Assembly: GCA_021792615.1 (NCBI GenBank)
Contig: JAJYUJ010000001.1
Location: 1-64,000 of the forward strand
Length of the DNA: 64,000 bases
Source: a bacterium
GTDB lineage: Bacteria; JAMCPX01
Reading direction: 5' to 3'
Below are positions 24,616 through 33,394 of the stretch, in pieces. Every line of letters starts with the position of its first letter. The first letter of the stretch is position 1. The position numbers and the translations under genes were made by a program. The notes below the pieces were generated by a model that saw only the letters and a program-made list of their open reading frames with translations, made no database searches and was not told the DNA's origin.

Positions 24616-25815
24616 CTATTTTTCATCCCTTTCCAGTACCAGACACACGGTCCATGCTGCGCCCGGTCCTCCGATGCTCTGGACAAGCCCTGTCTTTGCG
24701 TTCTTAATCTGACGGCGGCCTGCCTCGTCCCTCAAGTGCATCACGATCTCGTTTGCCTGCATGATCCCGGTCGCACCGACGGCATGGCCGCACCCTATAA
24801 GCCCGCCGCTGACATTGACCGGCAGTTTTCCGTCCCGCATGACAACGCCTTCATCGATGAGTCTGCCGCCCGCTCCCTCGTTGCAGAAAAAACAGTCCTC
24901 ATACGCGATAAGTTCGGTTCCGGTGAACGCATCGTGCAGCTCTGCAAGGTCTATCTCTTCCACCGGGTCGTGGATGCCGGCCATGGTGTACGCTTTTTTT
25001 GCCGCTATCCTGCTTGACTCGAAGCTGTACAAGTCTTGCCTGTTGCCGATGACCGCCCAGTCCAGCGCTGCGCCGATGCCCTTTATCCAAACCGGCGGTT
25101 TTTTTAATGTCCTAGCAACATCCTCGGATGCAAGGATGAGGACTGCGGAACCCTCGGAGTAAAGGCAGTTGTCGTACCGCTTGAACGGATATGCGATCAT
25201 AGGCGATTTCATGACATCATCGACCGTCAGTGCAATCGGACTCTGGGCAACGGGGTTGAGGAGGGCGTTGGTGTGGTTTTTAACGGAGACCTTCGCCATC
25301 TGTAACTCTGTCGGGTTCCCGTATTTTTCCCTGTGAGCGATGGTTGTCAGCGCAAAGGATCCCGCTGCTGTCCTTCCGGTCGGCTGTTCGTACGTCATGT
25401 CCGCTGTATAGGAGATCGCCTTGAGTACCTCGGGGCTCGATTTGCCGGTCTCATAATCGAAGCAGTCCGCGGATTTCTCGACCCCGGCGACGAGGCACAC
25501 GTCGTAGAGCCCCGACGCAATCTGGGCAAAGCCCGCGCTGATTGCACTGCCGCCTGTTGCACCGCCTGTGGAAACCCTGATTGCAGGTTTCGGCGCCATG
25601 CCGAGATAATCATGGACAAACAGATCGGGCTGGAATTGACGTTCGAAGAAGTCGTTGTATATGCCGTACACGACACAGTCTATCCTGTCCCTGGTAATGC
25701 CGGCATCAGCGAGCGCGGACTTTACCGCATCGAACGCGAGTTCGAAGTATGTTTTTTCAATCCACCGGGACCTGAACTGTGTCGTGCCGATGCCGACAAT
25801 GCCGACCTTTCTCAT
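24616..25815 (-). CDS. SCP2-type thiolase homolog lacking both catalytic cysteines
   Basis: 399 aa; start at ATG 25815, which overlaps the upstream stop as TGATG; the family N-terminus MRKVGIVGIGTTQF begins there. The fold is thiolase-like (VKSALADAGITRDRID, YDVCLVAGVEKSADC, NVSGGLIGCGHAVGATG with the conserved His). The nucleophile motif CASGxxA reads GATGGSA, with Gly85 in place of Cys, and the C-terminal CxGGG reads SIGGPG, with Ser380 in place of Cys. Classical thiolysis is therefore unlikely. Thiolase-like proteins of the Ltp2 type lack the Cys and cleave beta-hydroxyacyl-CoA by retro-aldol chemistry together with a DUF35 protein, which is present here. The exact reaction is inferred. 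Confidence 0.85.
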   Translation of the reverse strand: MRKVGIVGIGTTQFRSRWIEKTYFELAFDAVKSALADAGITRDRIDCVVYGIYNDFFERQFQPDLFVHDYLGMAPKPAIRVSTGGATGGSAISAGFAQIASGLYDVCLVAGVEKSADCFDYETGKSSPEVLKAISYTADMTYEQPTGRTAAGSFALTTIAHREKYGNPTELQMAKVSVKNHTNALLNPVAQSPIALTVDDVMKSPMIAYPFKRYDNCLYSEGSAVLILASEDVARTLKKPPVWIKGIGAALDWAVIGNRQDLYSFESSRIAAKKAYTMAGIHDPVEEIDLAELHDAFTGTELIAYEDCFFCNEGAGGRLIDEGVVMRDGKLPVNVSGGLIGCGHAVGATGIMQANEIVMHLRDEAGRRQIKNAKTGLVQSIGGPGAAWTVCLVLERDEK

Positions 25816-26951
25816 CACAGCTCCCGTGAAACCACGAGCTTCTGTACCTCTATCGTACCCTGTGCTGCAATCCATGAGAATGCGTCCCGTAAATAGCGCT
25901 CGACCGGATACTCCGGGGATGCGCCGTAAGCACCGAGCACTCTGCTTGCGAGCTCCACGGCGCCGACCAGTGTCTCGGCAGCGTAGAACTTTGCCATAGA
26001 TGTTTCTTTTTTGTGCCGCATGCCCTTGTCGTGCATCAGCGCGACCCGGTAGGTGAGCAGCCGCGCTGCATCGATCCTTGCCGCGAGCCCGGAAAGCGGG
26101 AATGCGATTGCCTGGTTATCTATGATAGGTTTTCCGGCAACCGTCCTTTGTTTTGCGAATTTTACAGCCGTATCGAATGCAGCAGCAGCAAGACCCGTAA
26201 ACCCGGCAGCAAGGCTTATCCTTGTAGTGTTCAGGATCTCGAGTGCGAGCTTTAATCCTTCATCCGGTTTTCCGAGAAGGTTCTGGTCCGGGACAGCCAG
26301 GCCGTCAAACCTGATATTGAACGCCCGGTGCCCTCTCAGGCCCATAGTTTGGGCGTGGCTTTCAAAAACAAGTCCCTTCGGCTTGCCCTCAAGGATAAAA
26401 CCGCTGATGCCTTTTCCGCCCTTTTTAGGAGACGTTTTTGCGAACAGGATGTAGAATTCCGATATATCTGCGAACGTAACAAGTCTCTTTCTGCCGTTCA
26501 GAACATACCCCTTTTCCGTTTTTGTTGCCGTGGTTTTCATACCGGCAGGATCTGAGCCCGGTCCTTCGTCCGTGAGCGCATAACATCCTACCATGCCGTC
26601 CGCCAGCCGTGTCAGGTAGTTTTTTTTCTGTTGTTCGGTGCCGCCGAAGAGAAGTCCGTGGACGAATAGTTGTGCAATCTCGACGAGCGGGATCAGAGCA
26701 GGACATGCGTAGCCGACTTGTTCCGCGACAACGCAGACATCCATGGTGCTCAGCCCCAGACCATTGTACGCTTTGGGCACGGACATTGCGGTCAAACGCA
26801 GCGGTTCGCCCAGCAGCTTCTTTATCAGTGTTTCGGGGATCACATCGTCATGGTCTATCTTCTCCGCAAGAGGTGCTACCTCTTTTGCCATGTACTCGCG
26901 TGCCTGATCGCGCAATTTTATCTGCGATTCGGTCAAAAACACATCTGCCAT
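25815..26951 (-). CDS. Acyl-CoA dehydrogenase family protein, catalytic Glu replaced by Gln
   Basis: 378 aa; start at ATG 26951, preceded by AGGAGG. The ACAD fold is clear: CYALTDEGPGSDPAGMKTTA, the central FAD strand domain, and EYPVERYLRDAFSWI. The segment that normally reads YEGTSxIQ is AQGTIEVQ, giving Gln364 where medium-chain enzymes have the catalytic Glu, and the alternative Glu site in helix G (LDxER in IVD/LCAD) reads LNTTR. No catalytic base is visible at either position. The protein may be a non-catalytic partner, use another base or carry out a different reaction. It is the first gene of the operon with the Cys-less thiolase and faces the MutY-like gene across about 160 nt. Confidence 0.88.
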   Translation of the reverse strand: MADVFLTESQIKLRDQAREYMAKEVAPLAEKIDHDDVIPETLIKKLLGEPLRLTAMSVPKAYNGLGLSTMDVCVVAEQVGYACPALIPLVEIAQLFVHGLLFGGTEQQKKNYLTRLADGMVGCYALTDEGPGSDPAGMKTTATKTEKGYVLNGRKRLVTFADISEFYILFAKTSPKKGGKGISGFILEGKPKGLVFESHAQTMGLRGHRAFNIRFDGLAVPDQNLLGKPDEGLKLALEILNTTRISLAAGFTGLAAAAFDTAVKFAKQRTVAGKPIIDNQAIAFPLSGLAARIDAARLLTYRVALMHDKGMRHKKETSMAKFYAAETLVGAVELASRVLGAYGASPEYPVERYLRDAFSWIAAQGTIEVQKLVVSREL

Positions 26952-27111
26952 ACCATCCTCCTGACAAAGGAATTTATTGATTATTTTATCAATATCAGAA
27001 TAAATCCGTTTATGCAAACAGATTTTTTTGTCGGCATGGAGACGGCAGGCATGCACAGGGAAAGGCTTCGTCCGGGTTGACATCCATCCCTGTTCTTCAT
27101 ATGGTTGACCC

Positions 27112-27939
27112 GTGAAGCAAAAAAGTCCGGCAACCCCTGCAATAAAAAAATTCCGAACCATAATCTCCAGCTCCTATAAAAAGCATGGCAGGGATCTTCC
27201 GTGGCGGAGGACAAAAAACCCCTACCATATCCTCGTGTCCGAAGTCATGCTCCAGCAGACGCAGGTGGAAAGGGTCACCACGAAATATGCAGAGTTCATC
27301 GCTGCTTTCCCGGATTTTACATCGCTCGCAAATGCCTCCCTGCAGGAAGTGCTGCGCGTATGGCAGGGCATGGGGTACAACCGCCGGGCGGTTGCGTTAA
27401 AGGAGATAGCAGTCCGGGTGATACGTGATTTCAACGGCATGCTTCCTGATTCCGTGGATGTGCTCGCAACGCTTCCCGGGATCGGCAGGGCTACAGCTTC
27501 CTCAATTGCCGCCTTTGCGTTTAACCTGCCGGCTGTTTTTATAGAAACGAACATCCGCCGGGTCTTTATCCATTTCTTTTTTCAGGACAAACAAAACATC
27601 AAAGACCCGGACATCCTCCTTCTCGTTGAAAAAACGCTGGACAGGCGCAACCCCGGAGCGTGGTACCATGCTCTTATGGATTATGGCGTGCTGCTCAAGC
27701 GGCAATTCCCCGGGCTCAATAAAAGAAGCGCCCATTATCAAAAACAAACTCCTTTTCAGGGATCGAACAGGCAGATGCGGGGAAGGATCTTAAAGACACT
27801 TATCGAACGCCCTGCAACTGCAGCTGCAATCGCACGGATGCTCATGATCGATGCCGGGCATGCCGGAAAGCTCCTCTTGCAGCTTGGGAAAGAGGGGTTT
27901 ATCATAAAGAAAGGGTCCCGCTATTTCATAGCAGCATGA
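27112..27939 (+). CDS. MutY/HhH-GPD DNA glycosylase-like protein without Fe-S cluster
   Basis: 275 aa with GTG as apparent start. The N-terminal part is clearly MutY-like: LPWRRTKNPYHILVSEVMLQQTQV (catalytic Glu44 in the SEVMLQQT motif) and the helix-hairpin-helix LPGIGRATASSIAAFAF. At the catalytic Asp position the sequence is FIETNIRRV, so Glu145 replaces Asp. The C-x6-C-x2-C-x5-C cluster loop is absent; instead there is RSAHYQKQTPFQGSNRQMRG. The NUDIX-like MutY C-domain is replaced by a small winged-helix-like region. It belongs to a recognisable clusterless sub-family annotated as A/G-specific adenine glycosylase; its true substrate is not established. Confidence 0.85.
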   Translation: MKQKSPATPAIKKFRTIISSSYKKHGRDLPWRRTKNPYHILVSEVMLQQTQVERVTTKYAEFIAAFPDFTSLANASLQEVLRVWQGMGYNRRAVALKEIAVRVIRDFNGMLPDSVDVLATLPGIGRATASSIAAFAFNLPAVFIETNIRRVFIHFFFQDKQNIKDPDILLLVEKTLDRRNPGAWYHALMDYGVLLKRQFPGLNKRSAHYQKQTPFQGSNRQMRGRILKTLIERPATAAAIARMLMIDAGHAGKLLLQLGKEGFIIKKGSRYFIAA

Positions 27940-28005
27940 ACCGGACAAGAGATGCATTGCCCTGAGTTCCGATTTAATGTATGCTTGGTGCAAAGGAGGA
28001 TAGGT

Positions 28006-28455
28006 ATGAATATAAAAAGTATAATTTGGTCAGTGGTTTTCGTAGCAGTATTTGCCACCATCGGTGCAGCTGCTTCACCGAACATGAAGTACGGATTATG
28101 GGAGATAACAACGTCCATGGAGATGAAAGGCATGCCGATGCCGTTTGCCATGAAGCCTATGACACATACCCAGTGTATAAGCAAAAAGGATGTTGAGAAC
28201 CCCGAGAAAACAGTCCCGCAGACATCGAAAGAAAACAAGGACTGTAAAATCAAGGACTATAAGGTTGAGGGAAACCGTGTTTCATGGAAGACCGTGTGCA
28301 CGGGCAAGAACCCTATGACCAGCACCGGAGTCATAACCTATAACCAGGGTACGAGTTATGAGGGGAGCATGACCATGGATACCGAAGGAAACGCCAAAAA
28401 AACCATGCACATGATCTACCATTTTAAAGGGAAACGCATCGGCGACTGCAAATAG
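28006..28455 (+). CDS. Exported DUF3617-family protein
   Basis: 149 aa; ATG 28006 is 6 nt after AAAGGAGG. Sec signal peptide MNIKSIIWSVVFVAVFATIGAAA, then a small beta-rich domain beginning YGLWEITTSMEM and containing CISKKD and KNKDCKIKDYKVEGNRVSW, as in DUF3617. Three or four cysteines suggest disulfides in the periplasm. Function of the family is unknown. It lies 66 nt after the MutY-like gene and 76 nt before an acyl-CoA dehydrogenase; neither neighbour suggests a role. Confidence 0.8.
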   Translation: MNIKSIIWSVVFVAVFATIGAAASPNMKYGLWEITTSMEMKGMPMPFAMKPMTHTQCISKKDVENPEKTVPQTSKENKDCKIKDYKVEGNRVSWKTVCTGKNPMTSTGVITYNQGTSYEGSMTMDTEGNAKKTMHMIYHFKGKRIGDCK

Positions 28456-28531
28456 AAACCGTCTTAACAGCACAAGGGGACGAATCCTCACCCGCCCCTT
28501 TGTGCACATTGTCTGAATAAAGGGCCATAGA

Positions 28532-29668
28532 ATGATATTTGCCGAGAGGGAAGAGTACATAAAGTTACGGGACGAGGTGCGCAGGTTCAATCTCAAAGAA
28601 CTTGCACCGCGAGCAGAGGAGTGCGATGAAAAAGAATCGTTTCCCCTGGATGTACTCAGGCATGCAGCGGGCCTCGGTTATGTCGGCCCCCACCTGCCGG
28701 AACAGTACGGAGGCATGGGTGATTACTATGCAAAGGCTGTCGTTTATGAGGAAAACTGCAGGGTGTCATTCGGATACAACCTTTCTTTGAATGCATCCGA
28801 CCTGATCTTCGCAAACAATATTGCCCGGCATGGATCGGAGGAACAAAAGCAAAAATACCTGCCCGGTATAATCAGGGGAGAAAAAACGGGCTGCTGGGCT
28901 CTGACAGAACCCGATGCGGGCTCCGATGCTCTGTCTATAACAACGAACTGGAAAAAAGACGGCGGAGATTACATCATCAACGGCCGCAAGACGTTTATAA
29001 CCAATGCACCCATAGCGGATTTTTTCATCGTGATAGCGAGAAAGCCCGGCACGACAAAGGCAGAGGGCGGCTGCGCGTTTATCCTTGAAAGGGGCATGCA
29101 GGGCCTGTCCACGGGGAAGCCGTTCAAAAAACTCGGGGGACGGTGCTCGCCGACCGGTGAAGTCGTGCTCGAAGACGTAAGGGTTTCGAAGGACCAGCTC
29201 CTCGGCAAAGAAGGGAACGGATTTAAGGATATGTTTGCGTCCCTTGATGTGGAGCGGGCTTACACCCCGCTTTCAAGCATCGGCATTGCACAGGCATGTC
29301 TTGATGAAGCGGTCGTATATGTAAAACAACGGAAACAATTCGGCCAGTATCTTTCGGAGTTTCAGCTTATACAGGAAAAGCTCGCAGTCATGTCCGCAGA
29401 ACTCGAGGTCGCACGCCATTATGTCTACAACCTGATCGAACTCATGGTCCGGGGGAAAAGGATCACGAAAGAGGCTTCCATTGCAAAGCTGTTTGCCTCG
29501 GACATGGTCAACAGATCGGCACGCGAGGCAATCCAGATCATGGGCGGTTACGGGTACATGCGCGAGTATAAGGTTGAGCGGTATTTCAGGGATGCCAAGC
29601 TGCTCGAGATCGGTGCGGGCACATCCGAGATCCAGAAGCTCATCATAGCGCGGGAACTGCTGAAGTAG
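28532..29668 (+). CDS. Acyl-CoA dehydrogenase, IVD/LCAD-type active site
   Basis: 378 aa. FAD-dependent alpha,beta-dehydrogenation of an acyl-CoA: CWALTEPDAGSDALSITT, GGRCSPTGEVVLEDV, QIMGGYGYMREYKVERYFRDAKLLEIGAGTSEIQ. Ala362 stands where medium-chain enzymes have the catalytic Glu, but Glu241 in SLDVERA matches the helix-G catalytic Glu of isovaleryl- and long-chain enzymes. It should therefore be active, on a branched, long-chain or aromatic acyl-CoA. No electron-transfer flavoprotein genes are in the window. It stands alone between a DUF3617 gene and a YfhO gene. Confidence 0.93.
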   Translation: MIFAEREEYIKLRDEVRRFNLKELAPRAEECDEKESFPLDVLRHAAGLGYVGPHLPEQYGGMGDYYAKAVVYEENCRVSFGYNLSLNASDLIFANNIARHGSEEQKQKYLPGIIRGEKTGCWALTEPDAGSDALSITTNWKKDGGDYIINGRKTFITNAPIADFFIVIARKPGTTKAEGGCAFILERGMQGLSTGKPFKKLGGRCSPTGEVVLEDVRVSKDQLLGKEGNGFKDMFASLDVERAYTPLSSIGIAQACLDEAVVYVKQRKQFGQYLSEFQLIQEKLAVMSAELEVARHYVYNLIELMVRGKRITKEASIAKLFASDMVNRSAREAIQIMGGYGYMREYKVERYFRDAKLLEIGAGTSEIQKLIIARELLK

Positions 29669-29734
29669 AGCATACGGGCATTACCCGCGGCAGTATCTTG
29701 TTGCTCTCTTTTCCGGTCATGGTATAAGCATACC

Positions 29735-32116
29735 ATGAAACGGTTACAGGGCATTTTTATACTCGGTGTGCTTGTCTTTTTGTTTTTTCTACCCGATATT
29801 CTGAGGCCAAATGCGGTCTATGCACCTGCCGATATGATCTATCTGTCACAGCCGTGGCGTGCGTATAGCAGCACAATGCCGCACAACGTGCTTCAGGGCG
29901 ACGGAGCGCTGATGTTTATACCATTCAGGACATTTTATTATAACCAGGTCCACGAACACCGCTTCCCGCTCTGGAACCCGTACATTTACGGCGGAGCTCC
30001 GTTCTTTGCAAACGATCAAAGCGGGGTGCTTTCGATCTATAACCTTCTCAGTCTTCCGTTTTCATTTGCCAGGGGCTTTCTCGTTATGTCCATCCTCAGG
30101 ATTTTCGTAGCAGGGCTGGGCGCATATCTGCTCCTGGATCTGTTCGGGCTCGGTATCTCCGCGTGCCTTTTGGGCAGTCTGGCATGGATGTTCTCCGCGT
30201 ACATGATTATGTACCTCCATCTCCTGACCTCCACGGCAGCGGGCAGCTTCATCCCGTGGCTCTTTTATTTCTTCGAACGGCTTGTGCGTGCATTCGAACG
30301 GCAGTCGAAGTTTGCGTTCCTGAACATGTTCGGCATTTCAGCGATAGTTGGTTTGTCGTTTTTAGCCGGACATGCAGAAACAACGGCAGTCGCGATTACC
30401 GGGCTTGTGCTCTACGCCGTTATTAAGCTTGCAATCGACAGGGGGCACAGCATGAAAGGGCTTCTTTACATGCTTGCAGGTATCACGCTGGGAACCCTCA
30501 TAGCTGCTGTACAGTTGTTACCGTTCATCCAGATACTGTTGAACAGCGAGCCCCTGCTGTACAGGACTGCTACTGTGAACAACGCCATTTCCCGACCCCT
30601 CTATGCTTTGACGATGATGTGGTTCGTTCCGTATATCAATGCAGACTCCGCATACAGCTACCTCTGGGATCATTATCTGAACAATCATACCTTTGTGTAC
30701 GCGTATATCGGTATGGCCCCGCTCTTGTTGAGTATCTATGCACTGTTCCATAGTAAAGAAAACAGCAAGGATACAATCCCGTTTATGATAACCGCATTAG
30801 CGGCGATCTGCATAACCCTTCACATCCCTCCGTTTTCATGGCTCTTAACCCTGCCGTTGTTTGCGGCAGGGGGCAGCTGGTATTATGTGCTCGCTGATTT
30901 CAGCCTGTCCATACTTGCTGGATTCGGGGTACAGCATATTTTTCGGACCGGTGTCCCGAAGAAGCTGAACAAGCGCTGGCTGGCAGCATTAACAGCGGCG
31001 CTGCTTATATTTTTGACGATACTATACCTGATCACTCGGTTTCAAGCACCCTGGGTCGCCCTCTTGCTCCATGAAGCGCTGATACTCAAATCATGGTTGC
31101 ATACAGGCGTTCAGCCTGCTGCTGTGGTATTTTTTATGACCCAATTCCTGATAGCCCTGTTCTTTATTGCAGGTTCAGTCATCCTCCTGATAAAAGCAAA
31201 GGCAGAACCAAAAACTGCGGTTGTATGCCTTATACTCCTTACGGTAACAGACCTGCTCCTCTTTGGCATGGATTACAATCCGGACCCGCCGGCCGCGGAT
31301 CTGACCAGGACAACACCTGTCATTCAGAGGTTAAAGGAACTCAGTTCACCGGAGTACACGTGCTATGCAGGCGATGATATCATGGTGCCGGACCTCAACA
31401 TGAATTACGGTATACGGTATTTCAGCGGATACGATATAACGGTCTCGCTGATGTACCAGAGATTCCTTTTTGCCTTGTTCCCGGGAAGCACGCCGCTGCT
31501 CGGGAATAACGGCAGTGATCCGCGATCAAGACCCGGGATACCGCCCGACCACGTGATCGCAAGTATTGCAGGTATACGATACCTTCTTTTCACGTCATCG
31601 ACCCACCTCAATCCGTCTTCCTATAAGCTCCTCGGTACCTATAAAGACATTTCCTTATGGGAAAACCCTGATGCAAAGCCGCTCGTATATCTTGCCGACA
31701 GTGTTACTCCGGTCATGAGCGGTGATGAGGCATTCCGCGTATTGTCGGCCCATGATCCCAAACTTATGCATACCTCGATAGTAACGGACATTGATGAAAC
31801 CGGCGCATTGGACAACACAAAAATCCGTTTGACGAGGATAAAAGATGTGCCGGGGGAGCATGTTGTAAAGGTTGATGCCGGCAGCAACGGTTTTCTCGTT
31901 ATCAACGAGCCGTACTATCCGGGCTGGCACGCCTCCATAAACGGCAGGGATGTCAGAATGTATCAGGTGAATTACCTGTTTCAGGGCATCAAGCTGCCTG
32001 CGGGAACGTATACCGTCAAAATTACCTATGCACCCCGCATGGTTTACATCGGACTGATCGTATCCGCTATAACCATATTTTTAATGGCAGGGGTTGTTGT
32101 AATAAAAATTATATAG
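29735..32116 (+). CDS. YfhO-family multi-pass membrane protein (second copy)
   Basis: 793 aa with about 13 membrane helices, then a soluble domain and a final membrane helix. Family marks: YAPADMIYLSQPWRAY, PFRTFYYNQVHEHRFPLWNPYIYGG, and NEPYYPGWHASINGRDVRMYQ near the end. Probably a GT-C-fold glycosyltransferase using a polyprenyl-phosphate sugar at the periplasmic face. It resembles the first YfhO gene (7692-10082) in plan but diverges clearly in sequence, so the two likely have different acceptors. MITE copy B begins 12 nt after its stop. Confidence 0.85.
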   Translation: MKRLQGIFILGVLVFLFFLPDILRPNAVYAPADMIYLSQPWRAYSSTMPHNVLQGDGALMFIPFRTFYYNQVHEHRFPLWNPYIYGGAPFFANDQSGVLSIYNLLSLPFSFARGFLVMSILRIFVAGLGAYLLLDLFGLGISACLLGSLAWMFSAYMIMYLHLLTSTAAGSFIPWLFYFFERLVRAFERQSKFAFLNMFGISAIVGLSFLAGHAETTAVAITGLVLYAVIKLAIDRGHSMKGLLYMLAGITLGTLIAAVQLLPFIQILLNSEPLLYRTATVNNAISRPLYALTMMWFVPYINADSAYSYLWDHYLNNHTFVYAYIGMAPLLLSIYALFHSKENSKDTIPFMITALAAICITLHIPPFSWLLTLPLFAAGGSWYYVLADFSLSILAGFGVQHIFRTGVPKKLNKRWLAALTAALLIFLTILYLITRFQAPWVALLLHEALILKSWLHTGVQPAAVVFFMTQFLIALFFIAGSVILLIKAKAEPKTAVVCLILLTVTDLLLFGMDYNPDPPAADLTRTTPVIQRLKELSSPEYTCYAGDDIMVPDLNMNYGIRYFSGYDITVSLMYQRFLFALFPGSTPLLGNNGSDPRSRPGIPPDHVIASIAGIRYLLFTSSTHLNPSSYKLLGTYKDISLWENPDAKPLVYLADSVTPVMSGDEAFRVLSAHDPKLMHTSIVTDIDETGALDNTKIRLTRIKDVPGEHVVKVDAGSNGFLVINEPYYPGWHASINGRDVRMYQVNYLFQGIKLPAGTYTVKITYAPRMVYIGLIVSAITIFLMAGVVVIKII

Positions 32117-32128
32117 CGGGATTTTATG

Positions 32129-32373
32129 AACCCGAAAAATGCAATAAGGAAGTTTACTTATTCGCTCAATCCCACGATCCACCTGATATCTATAAGTTTC
32201 CTTATAGGAACGAGCTTTTAGTCCTCTGTATGTTTATATGCTATTACCCGGTATGGTTTCCTTATCGGATTTTCGAAGAATACCTTTGTCTGACGCGCGA
32301 CCCTTCCCTGTCGGGTGGGTACCCCATCGCTCATTGCATAAACTTCCTTATTTTTCAAACGCATTTTTCGGGT
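32129..32373 (-). mobile_element. MITE-like element, copy B (245 bp, with insertion)
   Basis: Same family as copies A and C, with AACCCGAAAAATGC and GCATTTTTCGGGT ends, in the orientation of copy C. About 22 bp longer than the others because CCCTTCCCTGTCGGGTGGGT and a few more bases (32301-32325) interrupt it; these are the exact core of the repeat at 335-390. The insertion breaks the small internal reading frame seen in the other copies. It sits in the convergent gap between the YfhO and aldolase genes; the rest of that gap (32374-32461) shows nothing. Confidence 0.85.
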
Positions 32374-32461
32374 GAATGGGTGACCGGCCGCTATTTTTCA
32401 GCCAGGGGACTGATCGATCCGTCTTCGGCGGAACAGCGTGGTCCTTCGATTTTTACTCTTG

Positions 32462-33394
32462 TTATGACGCTGAGCTTTTGCCTGCGGATCCGAACACCTC
32501 TATTCTGTTCAGGACCATGGCCTTTACCGCCTGCCGTGCAGGGCCGAGAATGTTCCGCAGGTCGAACGCCTCCGGATGTTTTGTCAGCTCTTCCCGTATG
32601 CCGGCGGTAAATGAGAGGCGGAGGTCCGTATCCGTATTGACCTTACAGATACCTTTTTTAATAGCCTGTTTCATAATATCATCCGGCACGCCCGCGGTGC
32701 CCTTGATCGCAGCGCCGTAAGCATTGGCCTTACTGACGACATCCGCAGGAACGCTCGATGCTCCGTGAAGCACAAGGGGAATACCGGTAAGAAGTGCCAC
32801 GCGCTCCAGCCTCTCCATGTCGAGTCTCGGAATGCCCTTGAATTTAAATGCCCCGTGTGATGTTCCGATCGCGGGTGCGAACGCATCGACACCCGTTTCC
32901 CGAACAAAGGCCTGCGCCTGAGCAGGGTCTACGAGCGATGCCTGCGCATCACCCACCCTGAGCGTGTCCTCTATGCCTTTGAGCCTGCCGAGTTCCGCCT
33001 CGACCGAGACGTTTACCATGTGTGCGATATGTACGACCTGTTTTGTTATGGACAGGTTCTCCTCGAACGGCCTGTCGGAGGCATCCATCATAACCGATGT
33101 GTAGCCGTGCCTGATTGCGTGCATCACGGTCTCGAGGTGCTTGCCGTGATCCAGATGGAGCACCACGTCTATGCCGGCGTTTTCCGCCGCTGTCCTTGCC
33201 AATGCAGCGAGATACCCGATACCCGCGTATTCTATCGCGCCTTCGGTCGTCTGGATTATCACGGGTGCATGAGCCTCAACAGCGGCATCGAGGATGCCCT
33301 GCAGCATTTCCATATTGACAAAGTTGAATGCGCCGACAGCGTAACCCTGTTCCCGAGCCTTCACCAATACCGTGCGCAGGTTGACCAGTCCCAT
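32462..33394 (-). CDS. Class II fructose-bisphosphate aldolase
   Basis: 310 aa Zn-dependent aldolase of glycolysis/gluconeogenesis, splitting fructose-1,6-bisphosphate (or a related ketose such as tagatose bisphosphate). Visible: AVGAFNFVNMEM, VVLHLDHGKHLE (HxDH zinc and catalytic Asp), SVEAELGRLKGIED, APAIGTSHGAFKFKG and IPLVLHGASSV (HGASS metal/phosphate loop), ICKVNTDTDLR. Length matches the Fba/GatY branch. The ATG overlaps the stop of the GH5 gene by one base (TAATG), so the two are coupled in one transcript. Confidence 0.93.
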   Translation of the reverse strand: MGLVNLRTVLVKAREQGYAVGAFNFVNMEMLQGILDAAVEAHAPVIIQTTEGAIEYAGIGYLAALARTAAENAGIDVVLHLDHGKHLETVMHAIRHGYTSVMMDASDRPFEENLSITKQVVHIAHMVNVSVEAELGRLKGIEDTLRVGDAQASLVDPAQAQAFVRETGVDAFAPAIGTSHGAFKFKGIPRLDMERLERVALLTGIPLVLHGASSVPADVVSKANAYGAAIKGTAGVPDDIMKQAIKKGICKVNTDTDLRLSFTAGIREELTKHPEAFDLRNILGPARQAVKAMVLNRIEVFGSAGKSSAS

